Source: Mangrovicoccus sp049603835 (lineage in GTDB: Bacteria; Pseudomonadota; Alphaproteobacteria; Rhodobacterales; Rhodobacteraceae). Taken from it: DNA of 64,000 bases. Both the position numbers and the translations under genes were made by a program. Shown one piece after another: positions 48,338 through 57,316 of the stretch (its first letter is position 1; every line of letters begins with the position of its first letter). The notes under the pieces are model-generated. The model was not told the DNA's origin. It did no database searches and saw only the letters and a program-made list of their open reading frames with translations. Location: assembly GCA_049603835.1 (NCBI GenBank), contig JBMYSZ010000003.1, positions 124,001 through 188,000 of the forward strand, given 5' to 3'.

Positions 48338-49399
48338 TTAGCCAAGCCGCTGCATGATCGATGGGCCAGAAAAGGCGGCGCCATAATCCCGAGCTAGGGC
48401 GAGATAGGCGTTATAGCTTTCCATAACCTTAGCGAAATCGCCATTGGCGGTGGCTTGTTCTTCCATCACCTCGGCCACAGCGCCGCGCAGGGCTGTCAGG
48501 ATGTCGGCGGGCAAAGTTTTGAATTCGACACCGGCCTTTTTCAGCTGCGCAAAGGCCTGAGCGTTGAAATAATCAAACTGGGCGACGGTTTCCACAGACG
48601 TGGCCAGCGCCGCCTCTTCGACGATCGCTTTCAGATCATCGCTCAGCTCGCCCCAAGCGTCTTTGTTGACGATGACTTCTAGCCCTGCAGACGGTTCATG
48701 GAAGGCCGGTGCATAGCAATATTTGGCAACTTTGTTCAGACCAAATGCCTGATCCAGCATCGGCCCAACCCATTCCGCCGCATCAATGGCACCCGATTGG
48801 AAAGCCGGGAAGATCTCTGGCGGCGGCAGCATCACCGCATTGACGCCCAGTTTCCGCATGGCTTCGCCGCCAAGACCTGCAATCCGCATATTCAAACCGG
48901 ATAGATCCGCAACCGAGGTCAGCTCGGATTTGAACCAGCCCGCAGCTTGCACGGTGGAGTTGCCGGAATAAAACGGCACCAAATTGCGCTCGGCATAAAG
49001 ATCATTCCAAAGATCCTGACCGCCACCATAGCGCAGCCAAGCCGGAAGTTCCGTAGCCGTGAGCCCAAAGGGGATCGAGCTAAAGAAATGCAGAGCCGAG
49101 TTTTTGCCCGCATTATAGTAGGGTGTGGAATGGCCGATTTCCGCCGTGCCCTGCTGTACCGCATCTTCAACAGCAAAAGGCGGGACCAACTCGCCGCCGG
49201 AATAGACTTTTAGGGTCAGTCGACCGCCAGCCATCTTATTGACCCGCTCAGCAAAGCTGACCGCATTCGTGCCAACCCCCGGCGCGCGGGACGGGAAGGA
49301 TGTGGGCATCTTCCATTCCAGATTGCCCGAAGCCAGCGCAGGGGCTGCCAGTGCAGCGGGGGCAAGCGCGGCCCCAGCAAGGATATCACGGCGTTTCAT
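48338..49399 (-). CDS. dctP: TRAP transporter solute-binding protein (DctP)
   Basis: A 353-aa periplasmic binding protein. The signal MKRRDILAGAALAPAALAAPALA has two Arg and may use the Tat or Sec route. The mature part begins WKMPTSFPSRAPGVGTNAVSFAERVNKMAGGRLTLKVY, and GLNMRIAGLGGEAMRKLGV with IDAAEWVGP are conserved ligand-site segments containing the Arg that binds the carboxylate. A 2-oxoacid or similar organic acid is a likely ligand. Start ATG 49399 follows GGGAGAG. It is the last gene of dctQ-dctM-dctP. Confidence 0.9.
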   Translation of the reverse strand: MKRRDILAGAALAPAALAAPALASGNLEWKMPTSFPSRAPGVGTNAVSFAERVNKMAGGRLTLKVYSGGELVPPFAVEDAVQQGTAEIGHSTPYYNAGKNSALHFFSSIPFGLTATELPAWLRYGGGQDLWNDLYAERNLVPFYSGNSTVQAAGWFKSELTSVADLSGLNMRIAGLGGEAMRKLGVNAVMLPPPEIFPAFQSGAIDAAEWVGPMLDQAFGLNKVAKYCYAPAFHEPSAGLEVIVNKDAWGELSDDLKAIVEEAALATSVETVAQFDYFNAQAFAQLKKAGVEFKTLPADILTALRGAVAEVMEEQATANGDFAKVMESYNAYLALARDYGAAFSGPSIMQRLG

Positions 49400-49445
49400 C
49401 AGATACTCTCCCAAATCATCGAGGTTTTTTACCCCGTATTCGATG

Positions 49446-51005
49446 TCACCCAAACAGCATGTTTGGTAACCAAGTCGCAAGCTCTGGGATAACGAAAACC
49501 AAAGTCAAAGCCAGAAGCTGGATCAAAACAAAGGGCACAATCGCCCGGTAAAGGCGCATTGTGGTGATGTCGTTTGGCGCGACTGATCGGAAATAGAATA
49601 GAGCAAAGCCAAAAGGCGGGGTGAGAAAGCTGGTTTGCAAATTCATCGCCACCAGCACCGAGAACCAGACCGGATCGATATCTTGCAAAAGGATCGGGCC
49701 GACAATGGGCACGACGATAAAGACGATCTCGACGAATTCCAGAATGAACCCCATGAGGAAGATCACCCCAAGCGTCACCAAAAGCTGGGTCCGGTGATCT
49801 CCGGGCAGGCTGGTCAGCATCTGATGCACCAATTCATCGCCTTCAAAACCTCGGAAAACCAAGGCCAGCATCGAAGCCGCGAGCACAATGGCGGAAATCA
49901 TCGCAGAGACGCGGACGGTCTGGGCAAAGGCCTCTTGCAGGATATTCGCCCGCCACAGCATGACCGAGGCCAAGATAAGCCCCAAAACCAGCACCAGGCT
50001 AAGGCCAATCGCCACCAAGGCGCCATTAGTCAGATTGAGTTCAGCGGCGTTCAGATTAACCCGCGCCAGCCCGGTACTGCGCATCACCACAAGGGAAAAG
50101 CCCGCCGCCGCAGTGATCGACATGGCCCGGCGCAGCAAAGGCCCCGCCCCGTCAATCCGCGCCGCGGTGATTAACAGCGTGCCAGCAACGCCAATCGCGG
50201 CGGCCTCCGTCGGTGTTGCCACCCCCGTCAGGATTGATCCCAGCACCGCGATGATCAGCAAAATCGGCGGCAGGCTTTCGCGGATCACATCTTTGATCGA
50301 CCCTTTGGGTTGGATGGAGTGGTCCGCTGGGGCCTCGGTCTTGCGCAGCGAGAAGAGCACATAAATCCCATAAAGCGCCACCAAAGCCAGGCCAGGCAGC
50401 AGCGCTCCGGCAAAGAGATGGCCCACTGTCACCGCATCGGGGGCGAAATTGCCCGCGCGTTGCTGCGCATCCAGATAGGCATTGGACACCTGGTCCCCTA
50501 GCAGGATCAGCACAATCGAGGGCGGGATAATCTGCCCCAGCGTCCCAGCAGCACAAACCAGCCCCGCCGCAGTTCCGGTTGGCACCCCCACTTGGCGCAT
50601 CGCGGGCAGGGAAATCAGCGCCAGCATCACAATCGTCGCGCCAATCACCCCGGTTGAGGCAGCCACCAAAGTGGCGATCAGCAGCACAGCGACCACCAAA
50701 GCCCGCGGTGAGCCGCCCAAAAGCTGTCCCACATGCAGCAGCATCCGCTCTGCCACGCGCGATTTTTCCAGCAATACCCCCATCAGAATGAATAGCGGCA
50801 CCGCTATCAGCAGAGTGTTGTTCATCACCCCAAAGACGCGCTGCGGATAGGCTTGCAGCAGGGCGAAATCGAAATCCCCCGCCAAAGCCCCCATTGCCGC
50901 CAGCAGGACCGGGATCCCAGACAGCACCAGCATCACCGGGATACCGGCCAAAAGCCCGCCCAAAAGGCTACACCCCAGAGCGATCAACCAAATATGTTCA
51001 GCCAT
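49446..51005 (-). CDS. dctM: TRAP transporter large permease (DctM)
   Basis: A 519-aa membrane protein with about twelve to thirteen helices that performs Na+-driven uptake. Family features are AVPLFILMGVLLEKSRVAERML, STGVIGATIVMLALISLPAMRQVG, CAAGTLGQIIPPSIVLILLG and the late SFLTPPFGFALFYFRSV. Longer than the usual 425-aa DctM because of a central insertion near residues 215-245, as in the larger TRAP permeases of this group. It overlaps dctQ by eight bases. Confidence 0.93.
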   Translation of the reverse strand: MAEHIWLIALGCSLLGGLLAGIPVMLVLSGIPVLLAAMGALAGDFDFALLQAYPQRVFGVMNNTLLIAVPLFILMGVLLEKSRVAERMLLHVGQLLGGSPRALVVAVLLIATLVAASTGVIGATIVMLALISLPAMRQVGVPTGTAAGLVCAAGTLGQIIPPSIVLILLGDQVSNAYLDAQQRAGNFAPDAVTVGHLFAGALLPGLALVALYGIYVLFSLRKTEAPADHSIQPKGSIKDVIRESLPPILLIIAVLGSILTGVATPTEAAAIGVAGTLLITAARIDGAGPLLRRAMSITAAAGFSLVVMRSTGLARVNLNAAELNLTNGALVAIGLSLVLVLGLILASVMLWRANILQEAFAQTVRVSAMISAIVLAASMLALVFRGFEGDELVHQMLTSLPGDHRTQLLVTLGVIFLMGFILEFVEIVFIVVPIVGPILLQDIDPVWFSVLVAMNLQTSFLTPPFGFALFYFRSVAPNDITTMRLYRAIVPFVLIQLLALTLVFVIPELATWLPNMLFG

Positions 51006-51480
51006 CTTGCCGGCTCCACCATCCGGCGATCCCTTGGATCACCATCAATACACAGGCCAAAGGCAGGCAGCTTTTGACCAAAAACACACCCGGCAGCCCG
51101 CCGGCCTCCACCGAGCCCTCAAAGATCGACCAGCTATAGGCCACATCCGGCCACACCATCCAAGCGGTCAAGCCAAAGACCGGGATCAGCAAAAGGATCA
51201 AAGCAGCCCGGTCGATCAGATGGCGAGTTTTGGGGCTTTGATGATCACGCAGCACATCCACCCGCACATGCAGATCATCATGCTGCGCCACCGGGATTGC
51301 CAGCACGACCAAAGCGGCAAAACTATAGGTGACGGCCTCTTGTAGCTCGATAAAGCCAATGCCGAACACATAGCGCAGGATCACCACTGAAAGCTGACCA
51401 ACGACGATCAGCGTCAGAAGCGCTTGGCAAAGCGCGGCGGTGATACGGTGGATGTGATGCGCAATGGCGGGCAGTTGCAT
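50998..51480 (-). CDS. dctQ: TRAP transporter small permease (DctQ)
   Basis: A 160-aa four-helix subunit that scaffolds DctM. The VILRYVFGIGFIELQEAVTYSFAALVVLAIPVAQHDDLHVRVDVL segment is the DctQ hallmark. GAAGGAG precedes ATG 51480. The promoter presumably lies in the 156-bp gap before it, in which I see no other gene. Confidence 0.92.
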   Translation of the reverse strand: MQLPAIAHHIHRITAALCQALLTLIVVGQLSVVILRYVFGIGFIELQEAVTYSFAALVVLAIPVAQHDDLHVRVDVLRDHQSPKTRHLIDRAALILLLIPVFGLTAWMVWPDVAYSWSIFEGSVEAGGLPGVFLVKSCLPLACVLMVIQGIAGWWSRQDG

Positions 51481-51636
51481 GAGAGCTCTCCTTCCCGGCG
51501 GCTCTTGCCTGGGCGGTCAAGCTTCTGCAAGAGGGAGCCAAGCGAAGTTGCGGCAAATGTGTCCAGAACGCCCCGTCATGGGGGGAATTCCTTGCTTTAG
51601 AGCTTCGAAACCGCATTTGGCGATACAATGAGCAAC

Positions 51637-52377
51637 TCACCCCATCCGGGCCACCAGCCGGTCGCAGGCCCAGCCCACGGCTCGGTGCAGCGCCAGGGTC
51701 ATCACCGCCAATACCACCAAAGCGGCGAACATCAGGTCTATTTTGGCCCGGCCATTAGCCAGGAGCATCAGATAGCCTAAGCCTCGGCTCGCTCCGACCC
51801 ATTCGCCGATGATTGCGCCTATGGGTGCATAGACCGCTGCCAAACGCAGCCCCGAGGCCAGTGACGGCAATGCCGCCGGGACGCGCAGCCGCCAGAGCAG
51901 CAGCCAAGGACGCGCGCCCATCACCTGGGCCAGCTCCACCCAGCCTTTCGGCGTCTGGCGCAGCCCATCCAGAAAAGCCGAAGTCACCGGGAAATAGATA
52001 ATCAGCACCGCCATCAGAATTTTCGACCCGATCCCATAACCCAGCCAAAGGGTTAGGATCGGTGCCAAAGCGAAAACCGGCAGGGCTTGGGTCATCACCA
52101 GGATCGGCTGAATAATCCGAACCGCCCAGGGCGACATGGCCAATTGCAGCGCGGTCGCCATGCCCAAAGCCGTGCCCAAGACCAAACCGGCCAAGACCTC
52201 GGCCAATGTCACCGCCGCATGTTCCGCAATCAGCGCGTGATTATCCCACAGGCTTTGCACCACACGGCCCGGCCCCGGCAGGATGAAACTCGGCAAATCC
52301 GCCAGCCAGACCAGAAGCTGCCATAAGATGACCACCAGCACCGCGGCCAGCAAACCATTGCTCAGGCGGGATTTCAT
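51637..52377 (-). CDS. thiX: ABC transporter permease for thiamine precursor (ThiX-like)
   Basis: A 246-aa permease with six helices and the binding-protein-dependent transport signature around VMGARPWLLLWRLRVPAALPSLASGLR (the EAA loop). It belongs with ThiY and ThiZ in import of a pyrimidine fragment of thiamine. It is the last gene of the riboswitch operon, overlapping the ATPase by four bases. Confidence 0.85.
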   Translation of the reverse strand: MKSRLSNGLLAAVLVVILWQLLVWLADLPSFILPGPGRVVQSLWDNHALIAEHAAVTLAEVLAGLVLGTALGMATALQLAMSPWAVRIIQPILVMTQALPVFALAPILTLWLGYGIGSKILMAVLIIYFPVTSAFLDGLRQTPKGWVELAQVMGARPWLLLWRLRVPAALPSLASGLRLAAVYAPIGAIIGEWVGASRGLGYLMLLANGRAKIDLMFAALVVLAVMTLALHRAVGWACDRLVARMG

Positions 52378-53099
52378 GGCATAGCCCTCATGCGCTGCAA
52401 CAAAGCCGCGGCCATGGTCAGCGTGTCGTGATCCTCCACCGGGCGGATCGGCGGCGTCACAGGCGGCGCGATATCGCTTAGACCCCCCGCATGCATCAGA
52501 TAAATGCGCTGGCCAAGCCGGGCGGCCTCTGCCGGGTCATGGGTCACCAAAATGACCGTGCGCCCCGCCAGCGCGGCAAAAGCCGCTTCTTGCATTTCCG
52601 CGCGGGTTTTCGCGTCTAGGGCAGAAAAAGGTTCGTCCAATAACACAACCGGACGATCCTCCATCAAGGTGCGGGCCAAAGCGACCCGCTGGCGCTGTCC
52701 TCCCGAAAGCTGCGCAGGACGGCTTTCGCGCTGCGCCGCCAGACCGAACCGGTCAATCAGCGCATCCCGCGCCGCTGGATCCGGCGCCGCGCCGCGCAAT
52801 TTTGCGCCAAGATCGATATTTTGCGCCACAGTCAACCATGGGAGCAGCAAATCATCTTGGGCCATCCAGGCGCAGCGCCCGGTCAAAGCCTGGCCATCCG
52901 AGGAGGTGACCGCGCCGTCAAACACCGCCCCGGTCTCAAGCCCGGCGATCAGACGCAAAAGCGTGGATTTGCCCACACCCGACGGCCCAAGCAGGCAGGT
53001 CCAGGCATTCGGCAGAGCCTCAAAGCTGAGCCCGTCAAACAGCTTTTGCGCCCCGAGCTGCGCAGAGCCGCTCAGCCGAACCGCCGGGGCCCGGCTCAT
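52374..53099 (-). CDS. thiZ: ABC transporter ATPase for thiamine precursor (ThiZ-like)
   Basis: A 241-aa ATPase: Walker A LLGPSGVGKSTLL, Q-loop WMAQDDLLLPW, signature LSGGQRQRVALARTL, Walker B VVLLDEPFSALD and the switch His in LVTHDPAEA. Position between tenA and the permease assigns it to precursor uptake. Its start overlaps the tenA stop. Confidence 0.87.
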   Translation of the reverse strand: MSRAPAVRLSGSAQLGAQKLFDGLSFEALPNAWTCLLGPSGVGKSTLLRLIAGLETGAVFDGAVTSSDGQALTGRCAWMAQDDLLLPWLTVAQNIDLGAKLRGAAPDPAARDALIDRFGLAAQRESRPAQLSGGQRQRVALARTLMEDRPVVLLDEPFSALDAKTRAEMQEAAFAALAGRTVILVTHDPAEAARLGQRIYLMHAGGLSDIAPPVTPPIRPVEDHDTLTMAAALLQRMRAMP

Positions 53100-53794
53100 G
53101 AGCGATCAAGCCCCATCTGCCAAAATCCCGCCTCTAGGCGCGTGGCGGCCTGAAACCGCTGGGTCAGCGCGGCCCATCGAGGCGAGGCGGTGAAGTCTTC
53201 GCCGATGCGCGCGGCCAAAGCCTGGTCGATCAAACTGCCCACATCGCGGCACAGATCCTGATACTCCGCCGAGGCATATGTCCCGATCCAATCGCCATAG
53301 GTCGTACTGCTGGCCGAAAGCCCCAGCCGCGCGCCGATTTCGCCATAGCCCAAAACGCAAGGCGCAAGAGCCGCCAGCAAATCCGCGAGATCTCCGGCAA
53401 ATCCGGCATCCAGCACATAGCGGGTATAGGCCATATTGGCCGGGCTTTCCCGGGCGTTGAAAAGCTCTGCCTCTGAAATGCCCAGACCGGCGCAGGTTTC
53501 GATATGCAGCTGCATTTCCGTGTTGATCAGCGCCTCTACCGTGGCCGAGGCGGCGCGCATTTCGGCGATGCTTTGCGCTTTGACCACAGCCAAAGCCCAG
53601 GCGCGGGCGAAATGCACCAAGAACACATAATCCTGCACCAGGTAATGGCGGAAACAGGCGGTGGGCAAACTGCCATCGCCCAGCCCCGCCACAAAGCCAT
53701 GATGGGTGTAGCTGCGCCAAGTTGCGGGATCCGCCGCGCGCCACAGGGCAAAGGCGCGTCCATATTCCGGCGCTAGGGGGCTGGTTTCGGTCAC
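53096..53794 (-). CDS. tenA: TenA family aminopyrimidine aminohydrolase / thiaminase II
   Basis: A 232-aa enzyme that salvages degraded thiamine by hydrolysing aminomethyl-pyrimidine to HMP. The helical TenA pattern is clear: HGFVAGLGDGSLPTACFRHYLVQDYVFLVHFARAWALAV, the catalytic Cys in LAPCVLGYGEIG and YGDWIGTYASAEYQDLC. Start is GTG 53794, which lies 4 bases after the thiY stop; a longer frame to 53914 is an artefact of overlap. Known pathway: ThiXYZ imports the formylated pyrimidine and TenA processes it. Confidence 0.9.
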   Translation of the reverse strand: MTETSPLAPEYGRAFALWRAADPATWRSYTHHGFVAGLGDGSLPTACFRHYLVQDYVFLVHFARAWALAVVKAQSIAEMRAASATVEALINTEMQLHIETCAGLGISEAELFNARESPANMAYTRYVLDAGFAGDLADLLAALAPCVLGYGEIGARLGLSASSTTYGDWIGTYASAEYQDLCRDVGSLIDQALAARIGEDFTASPRWAALTQRFQAATRLEAGFWQMGLDRS

Positions 53795-53798
53795 GGGA

Positions 53799-54746
53799 TT
53801 ACTCTGCCACCGGTTGCGCGCCCAAATCCACGGCCAAGGCCGAAACGGGCCGCTGCCCCTCAACCAAGCCGCTTTCAGCCAAAAAGGCCTCAAACCGGCG
53901 ATACCGCCCCGCATCCAGCCCCGCAGGCGTCATGGAAAACCGTGGCAATGTATCGGCCCAGGCTTTTTCGTTCAGCTCATCTTGCAGTTCACTCGATGTC
54001 CCGCTGAAGATTTCCCAGCTTTCTTGCGGGTGATTGACGATATAATGGGTCGCTTTTTCAGTCGCGGCGAGGAAACGCTGGATCTTATCCGCATCCATCC
54101 GGTCGGGATTGGCGATATAGATCAGCTCGTCATAAGCGGGCAGGCCCTCTTCTTCGAGATAGAAGCACCGCCCATCGACGCCTTCGATTTCCATCTGGTT
54201 CAGCTCGAAATTGCGGAAAGCGCCAATCACTGCGTCCACCTGGCCCGACATGAGCGAAGGCGATAGCGACCAGTTCACATTGACCAAGGTCACATCCGAC
54301 AAAGCCACCCCATTGCGTCCCAGAATATCGGTCAGCAGAGCCTCTTCGACACCCGCCACGGAATAGCCGATCTTGCCGCCTTTGAGATCCGCGATCTCTT
54401 TGATCGGGCCATCGCCCAGCACCAGCAGACAGTTCAGCGGCGTGGCCACCAGCGTCCCCACCCGGATTAGGGGCAGACCCTCGGCCACTTGCAAATGCAA
54501 TTGCGGCTGATAGCTGACCGCCAGATCCGCTTGACCTGCGGCGACGCTTTTGGGCGGGCTGGACGGATCGGCAGGGGCGATGACCTCTACTTCTAGGTCC
54601 TGTTCCGCGAAATAGCCCAGCTCTTCGGCCAGGATGATCGGGCCGTGATCGGGATTGACGAACCAATCCAGGATCAGGGTCATTTTATCAGCGGCCAAAG
54701 CCGGGCTTGCGGCGCAAAAGGCCAAGAGAGTTAGAAATTTCCGCAT
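53799..54746 (-). CDS. thiY: ABC transporter pyrimidine-precursor binding protein (ThiY-like)
   Basis: A 315-aa periplasmic protein of the NMT1/Thi5 fold. Signal peptide MRKFLTLLAFCAASPALAA; mature part starts KMTLILDWFVNPDHGPIILAEELGYFAEQDLEVEVI, and the ADPSSPPKSVAAGQADLAVSYQPQ loop is diagnostic for pyrimidine-binding members. ATG 54746 follows AAGGA; the frame to 54767 overlaps thiD by four bases and cannot be excluded. Confidence 0.88.
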   Translation of the reverse strand: MRKFLTLLAFCAASPALAADKMTLILDWFVNPDHGPIILAEELGYFAEQDLEVEVIAPADPSSPPKSVAAGQADLAVSYQPQLHLQVAEGLPLIRVGTLVATPLNCLLVLGDGPIKEIADLKGGKIGYSVAGVEEALLTDILGRNGVALSDVTLVNVNWSLSPSLMSGQVDAVIGAFRNFELNQMEIEGVDGRCFYLEEEGLPAYDELIYIANPDRMDADKIQRFLAATEKATHYIVNHPQESWEIFSGTSSELQDELNEKAWADTLPRFSMTPAGLDAGRYRRFEAFLAESGLVEGQRPVSALAVDLGAQPVAE

Positions 54747-54763
54747 CGTCGCTATCCTTGTCT

Positions 54764-55600
54764 TCACTCTTTATCTGCGCTGTTTGGGCCGGTTAAGGCC
54801 GGGCTCCAAAGCGCTTGGAAATGATGGGTTGGGCCATGGCCGTGACCGACGCTCAGCCGATCGGCGCTGGCAATTGCTGCGGCCACATAGGCTTTGGCTT
54901 CGGCGACGGCCTGTTCGGTGCTGTGGCCTTTGGCCAGCTCTGCCGCTAGGGCAGATGACAGGGTGCAGCCCGTGCCATGGGTGTTCTTGGTGGCGCTGCG
55001 CGGGGCGGTGAAGCCCTGGATCCCGTCAGCAGTGGCCAGAATATCAGTGCTCTCCACCCCATCCAGATGCCCGCCTTTGACCAGGGCTGCAGCGCCATGG
55101 GCGGCATGCAGAGCTTCGGCTTGGTCGGTCATCTCTTCGATATCGCGCGCCTCGGCACAGTCCAAAAGCGCTGCGGCTTCGGGCAAATTTGGGGTCAGAT
55201 GCGTGGCCAAGGGCAAAAGATGCATCCGCAGGCTTTCCACCGCATCCGCGGGCAAAAGCGGATGACCGCCTTTCGCCATCATCACCGGGTCCAGCACAAT
55301 GGGCAGTCCGCGATGCGGCACCAAAGCCTCGGCCACGGCTTGCGCGATCTCGGCGCTGGCGATCATGCCGATTTTCACCGCATCCACCCGGATATCCGCA
55401 AAAACAGCGGCGATTTGATCGGCGACAAAGCTGGGCGGAGCCAAATGCACGCCGCTCACCCCTTGGGTATTTTGCGCCGTCAAAGCGGTCAGCGCCGCCA
55501 TGCCGTAAGTACCCCGCGCGGCAAAGGTCTTTAGATCTGCCTGGATCCCAGCCCCGCCCGACGGATCCGAGCCAGCGATAGACAAAACATTGCGGATCAT
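54764..55600 (-). CDS. thiD: Hydroxymethylpyrimidine / phosphomethylpyrimidine kinase
   Basis: A 278-aa kinase making HMP-pyrophosphate in two steps. SIAGSDPSGGAGIQADLKTF is the N-terminal substrate site and KNTHGTGCTLSSALAAELAKG the anion-hole and catalytic Asp region, here with G-T-G-C. ATG 55600 follows CAGGAG and overlaps the thiE stop. The extended frame to 55687 is rejected. Confidence 0.95.
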   Translation of the reverse strand: MIRNVLSIAGSDPSGGAGIQADLKTFAARGTYGMAALTALTAQNTQGVSGVHLAPPSFVADQIAAVFADIRVDAVKIGMIASAEIAQAVAEALVPHRGLPIVLDPVMMAKGGHPLLPADAVESLRMHLLPLATHLTPNLPEAAALLDCAEARDIEEMTDQAEALHAAHGAAALVKGGHLDGVESTDILATADGIQGFTAPRSATKNTHGTGCTLSSALAAELAKGHSTEQAVAEAKAYVAAAIASADRLSVGHGHGPTHHFQALWSPALTGPNSADKE

Positions 55601-56256
55601 AAGCTTGGCTCCTGTTGCGATTGGCGGGCAAAGGCGATGGCCTGGGCCAGACTTTGGGCGGCGGCTTCTGGATCGGGCTGGCCGCAAATAGCCGACACAA
55701 CCGCCAAACCATCTGCGCCGGATGCAAAAACCTGCGCCGCATGCTGCGCCTTAATCCCGCCAATCGCCACCGAAGGCAGGCTGCTGGCGGCGATGATGGC
55801 AGGCAGGCCCTCTAGCCCACAAGGCGGCGCATGGCCGGGTTTGGTGGCCGTGGCAAAGACCGGCCCCGCGCCCAAGTAATCGACAAGCGCCGGATCCGCC
55901 GCAGCGGCATGGTCAGGGGTTTCCGCTGAAAGGCCCAGGATCAGATCTGGCCCGATCCTTTCGCGCACCTGCGCCACAGGCATATCGCCCTGCCCCACAT
56001 GCACCCCATCAGCGCCGCCTTCTAACGCCGCTTCCACATTATCATTCATGATCAGCGGCACGCCGGTCCCTGCCAAAACGCTTTTGATGTCCCGCAGATG
56101 CGCCACAGCCTCGGCCGTGCTGGCCTGTTTGACCCGCAGCTGCACCATGCTTACCCCACCCAACACAGCGCGGCGGGTGGTTTCTGCCATGCCCATCCCG
56201 GCGCAAAGCCCTGGATCAAGCACCAAATAAAGCGAAAGGGACCGGCGCAGGCTCAT
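55597..56256 (-). CDS. thiE: Thiamine-phosphate synthase
   Basis: A 219-aa TIM-barrel enzyme joining HMP-PP and thiazole phosphate. Motifs: SMVQLRVKQAST, IMNDNVEAALEGGADGVHVGQGDMPV with the conserved phosphate-binding residues, and GLAVVSAICGQPDP. It overlaps thiM and thiD by four bases each. Confidence 0.95.
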   Translation of the reverse strand: MSLRRSLSLYLVLDPGLCAGMGMAETTRRAVLGGVSMVQLRVKQASTAEAVAHLRDIKSVLAGTGVPLIMNDNVEAALEGGADGVHVGQGDMPVAQVRERIGPDLILGLSAETPDHAAAADPALVDYLGAGPVFATATKPGHAPPCGLEGLPAIIAASSLPSVAIGGIKAQHAAQVFASGADGLAVVSAICGQPDPEAAAQSLAQAIAFARQSQQEPSL

Positions 56257-57074
56257 ACCTGGCGCACTCGGCTATCGGCCAGATCTTGCGGCTCAACCGC
56301 CGCCAAAGCATCCAAGAACCGCCAAGAGAAAGAGCCCGGCCCTTCGGCCAGCTCATGCGCCCGCGCCCCGGCTTCGGCGAAATGGACCAAAGCGGCGGTG
56401 GTCGCAGAAAGCGGATCCTCGCTTGTCCCCAGATAGCCGCCGATCAAAGCACTCAGCGCGCAGCCCGTAGCGGTGACATTTGGCATATGCGGAGAACCGC
56501 CGGTGATCCGCACCGCGCGGTTGCCATCGGTGACGAAATCAACCTCGCCAGTCACAGCCACAACACAGCCCACACGCTGGGCCAAACTGCGCGCCCCGGC
56601 TTCGGCAACGGCGACTTCATCGCCGCTATCGACCCCCTGGCCTTGGCTATCGGCCCCGGTAAAGGCCAAGATTTCAGAGGCATTCCCGCGCAAGACCGTG
56701 GGTTTCAGCAGCAGTAAATTCGCGGCTGTCTGAGCGCGATAAGGCGTCGCGAAATGCGCCACCGGATCCAGCACCCAAGGCTTGCCGGCCGCGGTTGCCG
56801 CTTTGATCGCCGAGGTCATGCCAGCCACCCAAGGCGGCGACAATGTCCCGATATTCACCGTCAGAGCGGCACAAATCGGCGCGAAATCGGCGGTTTCCTC
56901 GACCGTATGGATCATCGCAGGCGACGCCCCCGCCGCCAGCAGAACATTCGCCGCGTAGTTCATCGCCACATAATTGGTGATGCAATGCACCAAAGGCCGC
57001 CCTTCCCGCATTGCGGCCAAGCCCTGGCTGGGGGAAATCGCCAATGAATTCGGGGTCTCTTGGGGTGTGGTCAT
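56253..57074 (-). CDS. thiM: Hydroxyethylthiazole kinase
   Basis: A 273-aa kinase that salvages the thiazole half of thiamine. Visible motifs are LVHCITNYVAMNYAANVLLAAGASPAM, VLRGNASEILAFTG and NVTATGCALSALIGGYLG with the catalytic Cys region. ATG 57074 follows GAGGAGGG; an in-frame TTG at 57092 is upstream of this ribosome site. First gene of the riboswitch operon. Confidence 0.95.
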   Translation of the reverse strand: MTTPQETPNSLAISPSQGLAAMREGRPLVHCITNYVAMNYAANVLLAAGASPAMIHTVEETADFAPICAALTVNIGTLSPPWVAGMTSAIKAATAAGKPWVLDPVAHFATPYRAQTAANLLLLKPTVLRGNASEILAFTGADSQGQGVDSGDEVAVAEAGARSLAQRVGCVVAVTGEVDFVTDGNRAVRITGGSPHMPNVTATGCALSALIGGYLGTSEDPLSATTAALVHFAEAGARAHELAEGPGSFSWRFLDALAAVEPQDLADSRVRQV

Positions 57075-57133
57075 GGTGCCCTCCTCTTGCAATGCGAGAG
57101 CCCATTAAACAGACCCCTCCTCGGGCCTGTCGT

Positions 57134-57210
57134 CAGAACTCCCTCCGCCGGTATCAGCCGGTTCAGGTTCAAAGGGTGCTTCTCAGACCAAATGCATGGT
57201 CGCCCCTGTC
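57134..57210 (-). ncRNA. TPP riboswitch (THI element) of the thiamine operon
   Basis: On the minus strand the conserved order is present: GGGGCG near 57206-57201, CTGAGA at 57186-57181, ACCCTTTGAACCTGA at 57176-57162, then the CCGGCTGATACCGGC stem and GGAGGGAG near 57147-57140. Binding of thiamine diphosphate would switch off thiM and the genes behind it. The 60 bases between it and the thiM ATG carry GAGGAGGG just before the start. Confidence 0.93.
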
Positions 57211-57258
57211 TTTCGCCTGGATAAATCACAAGCCGCGACCGCTGTCACGCAAGTTTCA

Positions 57259-57288
57259 CAAAAAAAGCCCCCCGAAGATCGGAGGGCT
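57259..57288 (-). terminator. Rho-independent terminator of regA
   Basis: On the minus strand AGCCCTCCGA pairs with TCGGGGGGCT (one G-U, loop of 3), followed by seven T. It lies 30 bases past the regA stop and separates regA from the thiamine riboswitch. Confidence 0.88.
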
Positions 57289-57316
57289 GGATTGCTTCGC
57301 AAATTCGCGTTCTGGA

